Below, piece after piece: positions 20,893 through 34,127 of a stretch of DNA of 64,000 nucleotides; within the stretch, counting starts at the first letter, position 1; every line of letters starts with the position of its first letter. Both the position numbers and the translations under genes were made by a program. The notes under the pieces are model-generated. The model saw only the letters and a program-made list of their open reading frames with translations. It was not told the origin of the DNA and did not search any database. This DNA comes from Phlegmacium glaucopus (taxonomy: Eukaryota > Basidiomycota > Agaricomycetes > Agaricales > Cortinariaceae), in the NCBI GenBank assembly GCA_015039465.1, contig MU130698.1:37132-101131 (forward strand), given 5' to 3'.

Positions 20893-22908
20893 ATGGTTGA
20901 GACTGCGGCTCACGCCACCCATGGCATCATAATTCCTAGTCGAAAGCAGACTTGCGAGGCAATTATCACCACCTTTAAGCAGCAAATGAAGGCTTTAAGA
21001 GAACGCCTGAATGTAAGTACATTAATTTATTACTTGGGGATTGCGTTGAATGTATATTTTATTAGAGTAAGGTTGTAAGCGGTGAAATCAGCCTCACTTG
21101 CGATGCATGGCAGGCGTCAAATAGCGATGGCTATTTTGTTGTTACAGGACATTGGATCGAAGAGCCGACACCTGGTGATTGGAGGATAGAGCACGCTCTT
21201 CTTGGATTCACCCAGATGAACACGGCCCATAATGGCACTCGTCTGGTGCAGGCCCTTTACAAGATATGTGACCGCCTTGGAATTGTTCATAAGGTAAGTC
21301 TACATTTTATGTTTACATCATACTCAATCCATTTTAAATGTAGATTGGACACATCACATGCGACAACGCGTCAAATAATGACACTATGCTCAGCGAGTTT
21401 GCCCTATGCTACCGAAACAAAACAGGGTGTCATTTCAACAAGAGAAAACGGCACATCAGGTACTGTCTTGTTTGACTGACCTTTCATATTTATTGGGTCA
21501 ACTCACCAGTAAATAGATGTCTTGCGCACATCATTAACCTTGCAACGCAAGCGCTAATCTCAACAAAAAGTCAATCAAAGTACTACAATTCAAACTTCGA
21601 CAATGAACATGTTCCAGAAGACAATACCACCAGCCGTGATGAGGTTGGGTTGATACGTGTGATCGTTGTTAAGGTATTTAATCATATGTCTTATCATCAA
21701 ATGTCTTACTAAATATTTATTGACTTGAAATACAGGCTCGGTCCTCAGCACAACGTAAACAGCTCTTTAAAGAGATCCAAGAATGAAAGGGAGTGAAGCC
21801 AGTCCAGCTTCTTCTGGATATGAAGGTTCGTTGGAGCTCAATGTATGTGATGCTGAATCGTGCTGATTCCAGGCAAGAGGTACGTCTGACTTCTTTTTTG
21901 ATAGTATCAAACATTATTTGAATCAGATTTATTCCAGCAAATCAACACTTTTATTTATGATCTTGGACTCAAGGAGGAAAACCTTGAGAAACGGAGGAAG
22001 GTTGATGCATTGAAGTTGAGTGGGGAGGAATGGGAACGAGTAGGAATGTTCTGTGATCTACTTTCAGTATGTCATTTATCTGTTCTCAATGTTTTGGTAT
22101 TTAATTTCCGTCTGTCATATAGCACGCTGATAAAGCCCAACAAGCCTTCTCGGCTTCAACTTCACCATCGTTGCACAATGCTCTTCCAGCAGTTGAAGCC
22201 CTGCACACCGCTTGGAGAAAAGGAAGAGAAAAGGAGAAGTACGCTCCCTTTCAAGATGCGCTGGAAGCAGCAACTGAGAAGCTTGAGGAATACTATCAAA
22301 AAACAGCCGCCTCTGATGCTCACATCTTGGCTATGGGTACTTTCTTCTCATTTCATAACACTCCAATACTAACATATTCTCATTGAAGTCCTACATCCTT
22401 CAAAGAAGATGTTGCATTTCAAGAAATACTGGAAGGTGGACCAGCTTGATGACATCCGTATTCTCCTGAAAGAAAAGGTATGTTTATAATTGTGAACCAT
22501 ATAGTATAATATACTTATATATTTTTAGTTTGAAGAGCACTACAAACATCTGTATAGCAACACTTCTATGGCATCATTAGCACATGTCGCACTGCCTAAG
22601 AAGACCAGTCGTTTGGAAGGATTACTCCATGCTCATTTAGAGACTGACTCAGAAGCTGAAGAAGATGGTAATGATATTACTGACAACAGCTCTGAACCAT
22701 GGATGGCCGAATTTAATTGGTACCTCAATACTATTGACACCGTCCCAGACAATATGGGAATTGTACGATGGTGGGGGGTATGTTATGTTCATAAACTCTT
22801 ATCATATCTGAAAGCTAATCACATTCAATGACATCAGCTTAATGCGCACCACTATCCAACATGGGCTTCCCTGGCTCATGACTATCTTGCTATTATCATC
22901 AGGAAAAC
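20893..22908 (+). pseudogene. hAT-family transposase, C-terminally truncated
   Basis: A multi-exon remnant of a hAT (hobo/Ac/Tam3) transposase, which cuts and pastes DNA with an RNase H-like fold. LTCDAWQASNSDGYFVVTGHW contains the first catalytic Asp, IGHITCDNASNN the second, and RCLAHIINLATQ is the conserved helix after it. The MGIVRWWGLNAHHYPTWASLAHDYLA segment at the end is the start of the hAT dimerisation domain. The usual continuation with the Ser-Glu-Arg-Ala-Phe block is missing after 22908. An in-frame stop (TGA at 21784-21786) interrupts the middle. Both lesions make it inactive. Introns near 21014, 21293, 21461, 21674 and 21881 are typical in length. Confidence 0.82.
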
Positions 22909-23150
22909 TACATATTGACTTTGGTCCCTTAGGTCACTTCGACAAGTGACAAAGTGAGGAAAGTGACCGAAGCACCCAAGCAAATTTCACTTGGATAAGT
23001 AGGTTGCTGCCTTAGAAAGTGAACGTCTCTTATGTAAGTGAGCTCAAGTGAGGGCTCAAGTGGGTAAGTCGTTAAGACAATTTGGCCTCAAAGTCAGTAA
23101 CCGAGTAAGTGACGCAAGAGAGGGTCAAATACCATGCTGAATATCACAGC
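22909..23150. repeat. AAGTGA-rich segment with inverted ends
   Basis: Many AAGTGA/TCACTT words lie between TTGACTTTGGTCCCTTAGGT and a loosely inverted end (AGAGAGGGTCAAAT). It sits exactly where the hAT transposase is cut, so it may be the end of the element that truncated it. No target duplication was identified. Confidence 0.35.
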
Positions 23151-23254
23151 TCACACAGGGGAATAAAAGCGGTGGTGTCAAAAATTGAATTGAGAACTAC
23201 ATAGCTATAGTAGTATCTAAGCTGTGATGACCTTGTGGCAAGCATCGGAGTATT

Positions 23255-25457
23255 TTACGATTCAGGCTCGCTGTCCTCCTCAAATAAAGATCCACGTGCA
23301 TCAACATGAGCCTGGTGAAGGGTGATTGAAGATTTTGACGGTGCCATACGCTCGCGTGCAGCATCCTTAATCTTTGCCCATTTCTGTGTGTTCAAATTGC
23401 TGACCAATGTAATGTAGCTCAGGGTGCTCGGCCCCCAGTTGTCCTCAGAGAATTTGGCCTCTTCTTTGCGTTTCTCATCATCAGCAGTAGAGATGCCTGT
23501 GACCCAGAATGTGAATGCGCGTTCAGCCTGTAACAAAATGAGATGGTGCAAAATAAAATGAATAAGGCATACCGCAACTGTTGCAACAGCTAACGCGCCA
23601 CAGGGCTCACTATCCACCTGCAGCTCTGGACAGACAGTCGATGTCATGTTAAAATGTGCCGCCAATCCTTCTAGCACGAAATCCGACAGGAAAAGCCCCT
23701 TGAAAACCTAAGGATAGGCAATTTTATCATTTCAATTCTATGTGAACGTGAAGAGGAGTGACTTACTTGGGGATCTTTGGCAGATAATGGGTGCTCTTTC
23801 CAAGCGAATGGAATCTGAATGGTATCACCCTTCATGAACATTGCGTGGGTGGCACGGGCGTCAACATCATCCGAATATTCTTTCATATACTTGTTGACGA
23901 AGAGAAGAACCGCGCGGCCGATGTTGCCACGCCACTCGTACCAACGTTGGATGGCCTAGATCAAAAGGTTATTGTAATTAAACAAGGGCATTAAACAAAA
24001 GGCGGCTACGCACCACGCTGAAGATTGGGCCATCAAGCTCAATGATTTCTTGGGTTCGAGATGGATAGACAATATCCCATATCTCTTTCAACTCGTCACA
24101 TAATTTGGGAAGGGTCGTGTGCCATGCATTCGCTTGAGTCCCGGCAAGGTCTCGCCAAGCAGGTATAAGGTAGGTCTTCCAGGAGATGATGGTACCGGCA
24201 GGGAGGTGGTTTTGGTTATAAACCTCCTTTCTCCGTATGGCCCGAGGGCGCCCTCGGATTGGCGTTTCTATGCCCTCGAGTTTGATGGTAGGCGCACCGC
24301 GAGTAATTTTGGTGATGCCCTAGAAAACATTAGCGTGTGTTCAAGAGAAGTTCGACAACTTACTTGTTTTTTTACTGCCCTTTCCATAACCAGAGGTGGA
24401 GATGATTCTGCAAAATCGCTGTCCAATATTCCGCCATATCTTGAAGAAAAATTTGGATCCTCGGGCAGCATGGAATTCTTCATGGTGGGGGTCTTGGTTG
24501 GTCTTGCGAATGACATTGCAAGGTTCACGCGGCTGACGGACGCATCTGGGAGAAGGCCAGAAGGGGGAGTCAATTTTGGCTTCTTGTTGATTGGCCTGCA
24601 GATAGCGGTAGATATTAAAAGGAAGAGAGACGCGAGAACTTGAACACCAACTGATATTGAGGTTGGCCGTCTTGGTTGACCAGTTTACGCTTGCTTGTAT
24701 CTGAGGTTGCTGATGCAAACAAGTCTCCCACCTTGCTCTCGGTGAGTCGACTTTGTTCAATCAGCACACGTTCATCTCCTCGCTTCTTCTTTGGTTTGGC
24801 GACGTGACGTGATTTGAGAGGAGAGCTAGGGATAACATTGTAATTGTCACTGTCTTCATCCTTGACAGGAAGAAACAAAGTAAGTTCCAGCATTGGGTTA
24901 AAAAGTATCACGAACCTCTTCAAAATCCGTGCTTATTTCAATCTCTTCGTCAGCGTCCATGTCAACTTCTGGCTCCAATTGGTGAGAGAGACATAAAATA
25001 TATTTAATTACTCTTACGCCCTGTAGTCTTTTTTGGATCTCTCGGCACGATCTATCTTATCTTTGGCAACCTTGGCAGTACTTCGTCGGCCTCTAACCGG
25101 ACTCACGTCAACCAACCCTGGCTGCTTCTGGGCGTTTCCTGGCCGGGTCCGTGGGAGGTCCTCATTCACTAGATTGCATGGCTGAGAGTCAATCTCAGAC
25201 TCATTGAAGATCTATAAGAGTTTTTTTGTTTTGCAATGACAAAGGTCAGCGGTCAGTAATTAATTACTCACGTCATTGACCTCAACCCAACCCTTTGGCA
25301 TTTTCTTTTTCGGCTGGGTGTTGATAGCCGGGCCTGACAGGACGCCACCACCTGAAAATTAAATGTGTCGTAACGCGGATATCAAGATTCAAGACTCACT
25401 GACAGGTCCTGGTGCTGAGGCACCTTTCCTTTTGGTGCGAGGTTTCAAAGTTGCCAT
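23255..25457 (-). CDS. Agaricomycete expansion-family protein, function unknown
   Basis: A multi-exon minus-strand gene starting MATLKPRTKRKGASAPGP at 25457. The N-terminal half is basic, acidic and disordered (KKKMPKGWVEVND, VRGRRSTAKVAKDK, VDMDADEEIEIS, SRHVAKPKKKRGDE). The C-terminal half is folded: IQRWYEWRGNIGRAVLLFVNKYM, the AMFMKGDTIQIPFAW region, FLSDFVLEGLAAHFN, GALAVATVAAERAFTFWVTG, and FSEDNWGPSTLSYITLVSNL, ending FEEDSEPES. Proteins of this layout (a disordered head plus a helical domain ending in an AVAAIERAL-type helix) are abundant, transposon-neighbouring families in mushrooms. I cannot assign a function or a domain name with confidence. Exon limits between 24100 and 24900 are approximate. 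Confidence 0.6.
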
Positions 25458-25666
25458 ATGACGATGCAAGGACTAGGTTTATCCCTTTCAGACTATGTCT
25501 CAATCCAAGTTGCGTATGGTTTACCTTTACCTTTTTTTATTCAGAGTCCACTGCTGCTGCACTGTACAGTTCTAAAGCATGGTTATATTCCCACGAAGCC
25601 GGAGCTCTTCTCGCAACGTCTCATTCTAAGTCCCCGCACCCCACACCCATCCTCACAGTCATTAAA

Positions 25667-26745
25667 ATGGCTCCTCATCGACCTTTTCATTTTACATGCA
25701 TGACCAAGTTGCCCACTGGGGCAGTTTGTAACCATGGGTTTCGCAATCGATCAGGTCTTACTCAGCACATCCATGCTCAGCACCAAAAATTTGCTCCAAA
25801 AGAACCTTCTACCCCACCCAATTCACCTACACCATTCGATGATCTCAATCTCAATAATTTAAACCTTTTCCACGAAGATGGCCCAGAACAGGCCCAACGC
25901 ACAATCGTCAAGCACCCAATCTTAGATGGTATGTTGAACTTTTTTCAAATACATGGTAATTGTGATAACACCAAGATATAGGAACACCATGTAACAAGGA
26001 GGGTGTCGACCTGCCGCCAGACGCTCCTCCACTCAAACCTCCAACCAACACCACTGATTACTCGCCCTATAACGACCGCGCCGATTTTGAACTCGCAAAT
26101 TTTCTCTTTGCCAAAAATCAGATGCCCGGATCCCAGATCGATGAGCTCCTCGACATCTGGGCCGCCAAGTCTGATGTTCCCCCATTCGCAGATCACAAAG
26201 ATCTTTACCGCACAATCGATTCAACAATCGTGGGTGACGCTCCCTGGAGCTCCTTTTCGGTGACCTATTCTGGTCCTTGACCTGAAGGGGGTGAAGTACC
26301 TCCCTGGATGCTTGCTGAGTATGAAGTTTGGCATCGTGATCCCCGTATTGTACTCCACCAGCAGCTTGCAAACCCTGATTTTGATGGCAAAATTCATTAT
26401 ACGCCTTTCCGGGAGACAGATGTAAATGGAGAGAGGCGTTGGCAAGACCTAATGTCTGCTAATTGGGCATGGAAACAAGCCGTGCATTCTTTTCACATTT
26501 CTCGCATTGTCAGGTCAATTAATTGTTGATTTAGGATGTTATCGCTGAGGATCCTGACACACACAGAGCAATGTTCATTCCTATCGTCCTGGGGAGTGAC
26601 AAAACAACAGTGTCTGTCGCAACAGGGCAAACTGAGTACTACCCTCTTTATGCTTCTCTCGGAAACGTTTCCAACACTGTTCGCCGTGCTCACAAAAATG
26701 CGGTAACAATTATTGGTTTTCTTGCTATACCCAAAAGTATGTCTT
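25667..26745 (+). pseudogene. Plavaka-type (CACTA-like) transposase, 5' fragment
   Basis: The start MAPHRPFHFTC opens a C2H2-like finger (CxxxLPTGAVC..RSGLTQHIHAQH). After an intron the protein continues with DYSPYNDRADFELANFLF, QIDELLDIWAA, PPFADHKDLYRTIDS, PWSSFSVTYSGP, PPWMLAEYEVWHRDPR, FRETDVNGERRWQDLMSANW, then GSDKTTVSVATGQTEYYPLY and NTVRRAHKNAVTIIGFLAIPK. I recognise this order from Plavaka elements of basidiomycetes. An in-frame TGA follows SVTYSGP near 26278. Homology ends near 26745, so most of the catalytic region is missing, and the remnant abuts the Helitron helicase on the other strand. Confidence 0.75.
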
Positions 26746-29700
26746 GCCCTTCTTTTTCCTGATGTTGGAATACCAGCCCAAGAATGGTATGTTTGCCCGC
26801 CGATTATGACTGCGGCTACGCCTGATGTTCCACACTTAGCAAGTTTATCCTGCGAGCCTAGGGCCTCAAAAGTCTCAGTTATTGCACCTATCAGCATTGA
26901 TTTTCCGGTGCCTCCGTGCCCCAACACAAGCATACGCAACTGGTTGGTATCCTCACCTGCCCGTTTCGTGAGTTAATTCACATTGGTCAATGTTGACAAA
27001 AATATTACCTGCTAATCGCCTCAGCAGCTGTCCTTCAATAATGTCATGTGCACGCCTTTGAGCCTTGTTCAAAAGGCTTCTTTTATGTCGAAGAATCGTA
27101 GCTGGCTGATGGCTTGGATCCCCAAGAGTTACCTCGACATCTTTCCCTAGATTTTCTTCAACACCCTCAATCATATCATTTGTCAACACTCGCTCGCCAT
27201 CATCGCTCGCAAAAAGACCTGAACCACCACTATTGACCTGATTCCTAACAGCAGCCCTCAACTTCTCTCCCCATTCGATGAATGTCTTCAGATCTTCGTT
27301 ATCGGCCCTGCCCGCAGTTGGCAAAAAAACTGTATCTGCCTTGCCTTCCGAGAACACCCCGCATTCTATAGCTGTATTCATCGTTACCTGTGCATACAAT
27401 TGCTCCCGCATCGTACCCCTTGACTCATATGCCTGTGCTATATCTTCTTCAGTTGGCTCGGACGCCATGGACTCGTTCATAAAGTCTTCCGGCATTGCAT
27501 CCTCTTCATAATCAATAGTCCTCTCAGCACCATTCATCAACATCTCTTGCTGATGTCTTTTAGCACCATTGTAACCAATCATAGTAATATTGGATGTTTT
27601 CGATGATGTCCTGCTTCTGTTTGTCGATATTCTCCAAAAAAAAAAAGAAACTGGATTCAAAGCTTTCTGTGTCTGCCTTCAGGTTGGAAAGATCTTTCCA
27701 CGGTTTGAGGAGTGCAAGAATACTCACGCAATAAATCTCTCTATCCTGTGGCTGATCGCTTCTTGGCATCCAGCTGCCTGCGAATTGTGGGAGAGTCTCG
27801 TGGCCCTCTGTACGGAAAATACGGCAGCGGCCGCTTTTATTGAACCCTTGCTGGTAAGGGACTCGTCGATTTGGCGGCCTTCCCCACGGTCTTTGCGGGA
27901 TATCAGTAGTTGCTCGGCTGAAGGTTGTCAAATTGCTCAGCCTTTCCATCGTATGTTTCAAGCATAAAACTGAGGAAGTCCATTCCGTCCAATTCATCCC
28001 CACGAAACATGTACTCATTAAGCTGATCCTTCATGGTGATAACGCCGGACACCATAGTGATAATTTGCCCATGGTCTCGATCCACACTGTCCGATGTGCC
28101 TACACATCTGTGTGTTCATCCGGTTTGAGACCGTAACTGGCAAAGAACATTTCCAACGTGTACCTTGTTTCCCGCAGTCCAGGATATTTGCTCTTCAGTG
28201 CCGAAATGATTGCATCCAAATAAATGGCAATGTAGTGGTGTGACTCGAACCGGTCGCCCCAGCCCATGAGATAGCTCATAATCTCAGGCCCACTGAATTC
28301 CCTATCGTGGGTAAGCGTGTTGGCACAACATTGAATTAATCTCTTATTGACATCTGTCACATCTTTTCGTTTTTTTTCCTCTAGGCTATGAAAAGCCACC
28401 TGTTTCACCAACAGAGCTGAAACATTTGATGATCTCTGTTGCTTCTTGCTGGTGTAGTTGGTGATGTACCATGTCAGCACATTGGTATCTCTTCCATTCA
28501 TGAAGAGCTTTACGTTGTGATTTGCTCGAGTCGTCATCAACAATGTGGGATTCCAATTGTTTAGGAATCCACAAAACCGCCTAGGACCCCACTCTCCACT
28601 GCTGTCAACCCAGTCATCTTGGGCTATTGGAAAAGGCGCTCGTCGCTTACACCGAATTTGACCCTTTACCACCTTCAGACAATTTGAGAAGGAACATTTA
28701 TGAAGCTGTGTCATTCGCGCAAGCTCAACTTCCCTAGTTTTCATCAGCTTTACATCTGCTGGTTTACGAGGATCCAGAGGTCGAGAGTAAGAAACAGAAT
28801 CAACTGGAGGAATTGCAGATATGTCCCTGCCATCCAAGTCTGCTCGTATGGTCGCTCGAATGAAATCCTTTATCTTGCCTCGGAATATGTCATTTGTCAA
28901 CGCATAAATCAGCTCCTTCGCCGTTGGCACCCCATCCAACCATACCAGGAGGTGCAAATGAAGCGAACCTCGCCCTTGTGCCTCTACGGTCCCTATATAA
29001 CTCTTCACAACCCCAAAAACGCCTTCCTTTCTCATCACTATTCCATTCCGTCGTTTATTGATTCCAAACAAGACCTCAAGTATAGTTTCAATCAAAAAAT
29101 GGAAAAATTTCGCAGACGCGTAAGGATCCGATGCAATATTTAAAGCTCTGTCGACACTAGCCGGCCCTGCCGTTTTGCTGAATGCATCCAGATTGATCTT
29201 GGCCCGGCAAAGACTTGTGTGATTGGATCCTGCATATCCGACGGATTGATAGTCACCCAGAGGCTTGGAGGGTTATGAAGAATGTTAGTTCCCCAAATCT
29301 TGGCCCTGATCAATTTGTGAGATTCGTCCGAGCCTTGAACCTTTGTCTTAACAGCGCTCAAGTGATTGCGAAGCATTCGAACAGCAGGGTTGGAAAATGG
29401 GACCCCCCGTGTTTCCTCCTGGCTTGCCTTGGTAAGATCTTCTGCAGTGATGGCGGAAAGAAGATTTTGATTTTCAAAGTAGGATCCCTTCCTTATCTGA
29501 AGCAGCGATGCGTGGCACACCTGTCTTTTTTGACAGACTCCAAACACTTGAAACAGGAAATGAGGGTCCTTTCTGAAGCGTTTATCTTTGTAGTGTAATG
29601 CCCACCGAACATGGACTTTCATATGGCACATTTACCGGCCGCTCTATCTCAAAACCGCCCTGTCCATAGGGAAAGAGAGTAGGAAAACACCCTAACAGGT

Positions 29701-31684
29701 GGTTGGTGTCGCTTGGTCCCCCATTGTTCCGTTGTCCTGTGACAGGATCTACTCTGGCATATTCATTCATGAAGGCACTACCTCTTTGAATCAAGTAGTC
29801 AAAATCTTGCCTGACCTCGCAACAATTAGCTAAGGCATGGGCCATAAGCTCAGACTCCGTAATATCAATCCTGTCAACATCAACAACACCCAAATGGGAC
29901 AATGGTACCACCCCTGGTTCCACGAACAAATCTGCTTCATTGTCATCAACATCTGTGAACATAATGTCATTCAATCAAAAAAACTAGTCGAAAAAAAAAA
30001 GAAGAAAAAAAAAAAAGGTATGCTTACTCATCGACTCTTCATCTGAATCCGTGAAGACCTCTATTTGGAATCTCGGTGAATTACTTAGCTTAAGCAAACT
30101 TTCCTTCTTACCTTCATCTGCCTCTCCGTCGCTGATATCCTGTGGAGGCACATAGCCGTCTTGCTCTGCGTAGAGCATATTCATATCACTAGAGTGTTTC
30201 ACAGTCGCCATGTATGCCATTCTCTGGCAGCTGTTCAAGCCTCGAAGCTGATATGGAGATATTGCTGTATAGAGGATTGTTTGCTTTAAGCCATTCCAAT
30301 GCCTCCCTCACACAACTTCTCCTGACTCTGAACATCTTCGGCATGCTTTTCTCAGGCAGATTCTTTGGGCCTACAAAAGTAATTCCAATTGTTGCGGCCA
30401 GAACTTTGGATATCGGTGGTAGGATCAAGCCGTCAACCATGGAAGAAATCTGCGATTGATCAAGTCTGTATGTGGATACATTTCCCTTCAGGCCGCTATA
30501 CAACTGACTCTTTTCCCAGCGATGAGCGCTGGTCTTTTTGGGAAAGAGTTTAAAGATGTATGCAGCAGGAAAATATTTTCCTATCAGGATCCGTTCAGGG
30601 AGTGTTAAAAACGCTAGTTCATGAGGTATTTTCCCAATCCACAGCTTATTGGCGAGTGCGAACATCGGAACTGAATCCGATTTCAGGGCCCGGACACAAT
30701 CGTCACAAAGATATGCAAATCTGGCATTCAGGATTCCTGGCGGATGCAGTAGCATATCCTGAAAGAGGTCATGATGCAGATGGCTCTCCTCAGACCTTAA
30801 ACGAGCAGGATTCGGAATAGAATCGAGGATATGTGTTGTCAGTTCCTTAACAGGCATTTCACAAGCACATGCTGCACAAACACCAGTGGCCAGCGCTAGA
30901 TTGTTTGTCCGATCAATAAATTCGGCCATCACAGCTTCCACCACCTCTTTCGAGGGTGATTTCATAAATGAGTTTTGACATAATCTTTCGATTACAGGAT
31001 CCAAATCTGGCTGAACCATGTCGCCATCTGCTAGTTGGACTTGAGGTAACAACAAATCCTCTGCTTGAACCTGGCTATTATGGTGGCCCCCTGGGATGGA
31101 TCTGCTTTGCCGTGAAAACTTCTTCACACCTGACCTAACAGCCTCTATAACCGTATGTTGAATCTCATCTTGTACTGGTGCCGGTGCCTGTGCAATGACC
31201 AAGTATAACGCAGATCGTGTTGTTAGTCTTGAGCAGTGGATGAGTTGTTGACAATTTTTTTTTAGATTTGTGACTGTGCATTGATTTAGCACTTCATGCA
31301 TGGTTTGACCATCATGGAAGGTGAGCATATAGTCAACATTCACCCTTCTGACAAGTCATGATAATTAAGTCTTGTTGACAGTGTATTTGTTAGCAATGAT
31401 TAATACCTTGGGGTCCGGTGCTGAACATCATTTCCCATTGATGGGTTCTCGCTGACCTGAAAACTTGAAGGACCGGCAGAGTCTACCATTGGACTATCGG
31501 AAAGCGACTGGGGAGGGGCAGCTGCCCCCATTGAGTGCGACAGCAACTTTTCACGGATCACAAGTTGCGTTGCCTCATCCAACACCGCAATGAGCTGATA
31601 CAATGTTTCACGTGAACCAATATTTGCCCACTTAGCCCATGAACCGACATTTGGCCGCCTAGTGTTGCTCTGCTGATTATACAC
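26740..31684 (-). mobile_element. Helitron Rep-helicase gene, 3'-truncated
   Basis: A rolling-circle (Helitron) transposon polyprotein read right to left. The 31343-30189 part has CAACACEMPVKELTTHIL and ALANKLWIGKIPHELAFLTLPE, a cysteine-rich N-terminal domain seen in fungal Helitrons. HLLGCFPTLFPYGQGGFE (near 29680) and SLWVTINPSDMQDPITQVF (near 29240) mark the Helitron N domain. GSLHLHLLVW (near 28960) is the HUH metal motif, and TWYITNYTSKKQ (near 28450) carries the two Rep tyrosines. EYMFRGDEL follows. LVLGHGGTGKSMLIGAI (near 26920) is the PIF1 Walker A, then GVAAVIIGGQTYHSWAGI. The rest of the helicase is absent. A frameshift lies near 27600, by an A/T run. It is not autonomous. Confidence 0.9.
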
Positions 31685-32338
31685 AGCTCAAATTTTATTC
31701 ATATTGATTTTATGGAATTCCTCATGGATAGGCACCCCATTGTGAAACGTCCAATGAGCCAGATGTTCACTTTGTTCACCAGTAAGCATCTATCATGTAA
31801 AGACCTGAACACCCAAGAAAAACAAACCTTTGTTCTTTTTTTTTCTTTGGTAGCATTTTCTTTTAATCTGAGTTGACAAACTCCATATGCCGTTTTCCTC
31901 CACTATTTCTGTAACTTGATAACGACTTTGTTGCATACTATTTGCTATTTGCATTGTTAAAATCCCACCTCACTATCATTTCGTTTATTCAAATCATTTC
32001 ATCTATTCAAATGCGGGCTATCTTCACACAACGCCACGATAAAGATTCAAGTGACAAACAATTCAGAATGCAAACCCCTGTAGGTCTGATGACTGCGTTT
32101 AAACATTACTTTCCTTTCCTTTTTGGCTTATAAAGGGGAATGAAAACAGAGACGCACATAAAGACCCTTAAAATCTGAAACCAGACCCTTGACCAGTCAT
32201 CGATCTTGCGATCAAATCCACTCCTTGTCTACAACTCTATCAAAATGGACCAAACAAACACTCTCTCGATACGTTCTATGAATTAACTCCAACGTCTTTG
32301 CATCCCTTTCGTCATTTCTTCCAAGAACTAACAGCTAT
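31685..32338. other. Intergenic, no clear feature
   Basis: I see no gene here. It lies between the Helitron 5' coding end and the small frame at 32339. A Helitron 5' terminus (TC) could lie here but cannot be recognised without an alignment of copies. Confidence 0.35.
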
Positions 32339-32791
32339 GGAGGACTACGACATCAACATAATTCATAAACGCATCAGGACTCAAACTCCGGTAAGCCCCC
32401 CAATAATGTTTCGCTTTCTATTTCCTTTTTGGGGTTTTGAATAAAGTCCAACCGATAGCAAACGAACATTTACTACGGTATCTTGTTGGGGACACACTGC
32501 TCCAGGATCAACATAGTGTCGGTGCCTGTCGACATCAGTATCAACCACACTCACACACCTCAGGACATGGTGGTCGAATTCTGGCTGTCTCATGCTATGT
32601 ATGGAACTCAAAAAGTCATCAACTTAGCAATGAATTTCGAGAATCTTCCTAACATACCATTAAATGATGTGGACGAAGCCATTCACTACACATTGGTGAT
32701 GGAGTCACAAGTTTGTTGCTTGATGTTACTTCAAGTGTGTGCGTCATCTGACATATCATTAGACCCCAACACAGCACCCTGGATGGTGTGA
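32339..32791 (+). CDS. Small hypothetical protein, weakly supported
   Basis: A short exon MEDYDINIIHKRIRTQTP (32339-32392) followed by an intron to 32447 leads to two overlapping frames. The better one reads INIVSVPVDISINHTHTPQD then FWLSHAMYGTQKVINLAMNFENLP and DVDEAIHYTLVMESQ. I do not recognise it. The frames do not join cleanly, so this may be a decayed gene or an upstream exon of the F-box-like gene. Confidence 0.3.
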
Positions 32792-33098
32792 TAGCAATCA
32801 TCTATTGAAGAACATGCTTCCAACCGTGAGTTTTACTTGGTCGGGAGACCTGCTGGTCTTGAAGTGGAGTACAATTGAAGGCATGATGAATATCCACCAT
32901 TCCAACATTCCAATGATCCATCAAAAATTAGAAATGTACACAAACTCCACATCATTTAAAGTATTAAAATTTATCTGTTCCAGATTCTTCCAAAAGTTTT
33001 CACATGGAAAAATGGACGACGTCAGACCTACACAAATTTGTTCTTATATCAGACTGTAATTTATTTGGAAATAACACTGTGTCTGCCGGCGCTCGCTC

Positions 33099-34127
33099 TT
33101 GCCTCACATACAACATCCTATGCTAAAACACCACACAAGGAAATCTGCACGACTCCTTCAAAAGGCTTTTGGCATTTCAAACAAGCCAAAAGCAGCAACT
33201 GTTGTCTTCAATGTTACGGAACTCATGACTGAAATCCTCCTCCAATGTTCATGGACCACTTTGGTCAACCTCACTCATACCAGCATCCATGCCAGGGAGA
33301 TCGTCTACACTTCAGTTCGACAGTGCATGCAAAAGTCTCTTACACCCTTTCTCGATGACATCTCGGCCTTTTTCTACTTGATTAAAGAGACCAATTCCGC
33401 GGTTGTCGGTTCCACTGCATGGAATGTCATGACGGTGGATAGAATTGCACCACGAGACCTTAACATCATTGTTCCAAACAAATTGCCCTACGCCGTTGAT
33501 AGACTGAAGAACTTCCTTAGCGGATCGGGAACACTTGTCGAATATGATGGACCCCCCAGCATTGTCTACAATGAATGCGCCAGCCGATTCATAAGGTTGA
33601 TACAGAGCTCGGTAAGGACCTCCCACTTGTAAAACCATTAAAACAGCCAAAATCTAAATGTTTTATACATGGTCTAGGGTACAACCATCACAATCACCGC
33701 CGCGAAAGGACCTTCAATCATTCCAGTCGTAATTTCATCAGCGTTCACTTGTCAGTTCAATGCGTTCACAGCAAAGAGAATGTATTGTTTCTATCCCAAA
33801 TTGTTATCACAAAGAGAAACAATGCGAGGTATGGCTCAGCTCATTGTATCCAATCTCGTTCAACTTTCACAGAGGGGTATCCGATGCGTCAATCCAAGGA
33901 CCCAACGCGCCTTTGCCTGTGGTACAGCCTGTCTAGCCATTTGGAGACGTACTGAAGCACTCGATGGCATAGGAATCATGCGCTGGGGAGGGTATGAAGA
34001 CAACAATAACCACCAGGATATCAATTCATTGACCGATGACATTGGTGATTCAAATTACAAGTGGAGACTGGGTTTGCGATGTGTTAACTCAACTTGTCCA
34101 AATCATAAAAATGTAACTCTTGTCTGA
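33099..34127 (+). CDS. F-box-like protein with large C-terminal domain
   Basis: Two exons, 33099-33611 and 33678-34127, join in phase (QSS|GTT) and give 320 aa. After a basic leader (HTRKSARLLQKAF) comes FNVTELMTEILLQCSWTTLVNLTHTSIHARE, which fits a divergent F-box: a Leu-rich helix plus LVNLTHTS. F-box proteins recruit targets to SCF ubiquitin ligases, but fungal genomes hold many lineage-specific ones of unknown target. The C-terminal domain has WNVMTVDRIAPRDLNIIVP, EYDGPPSIVYNECASRFI, GTTITITAAKGPSIIPVVIS, and the Cys-rich end LRCVNSTCPNH. Both exons are fully open, so it may be expressed. It lies beside the Helitron, on the opposite strand, and could be a captured host gene. Confidence 0.6.
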
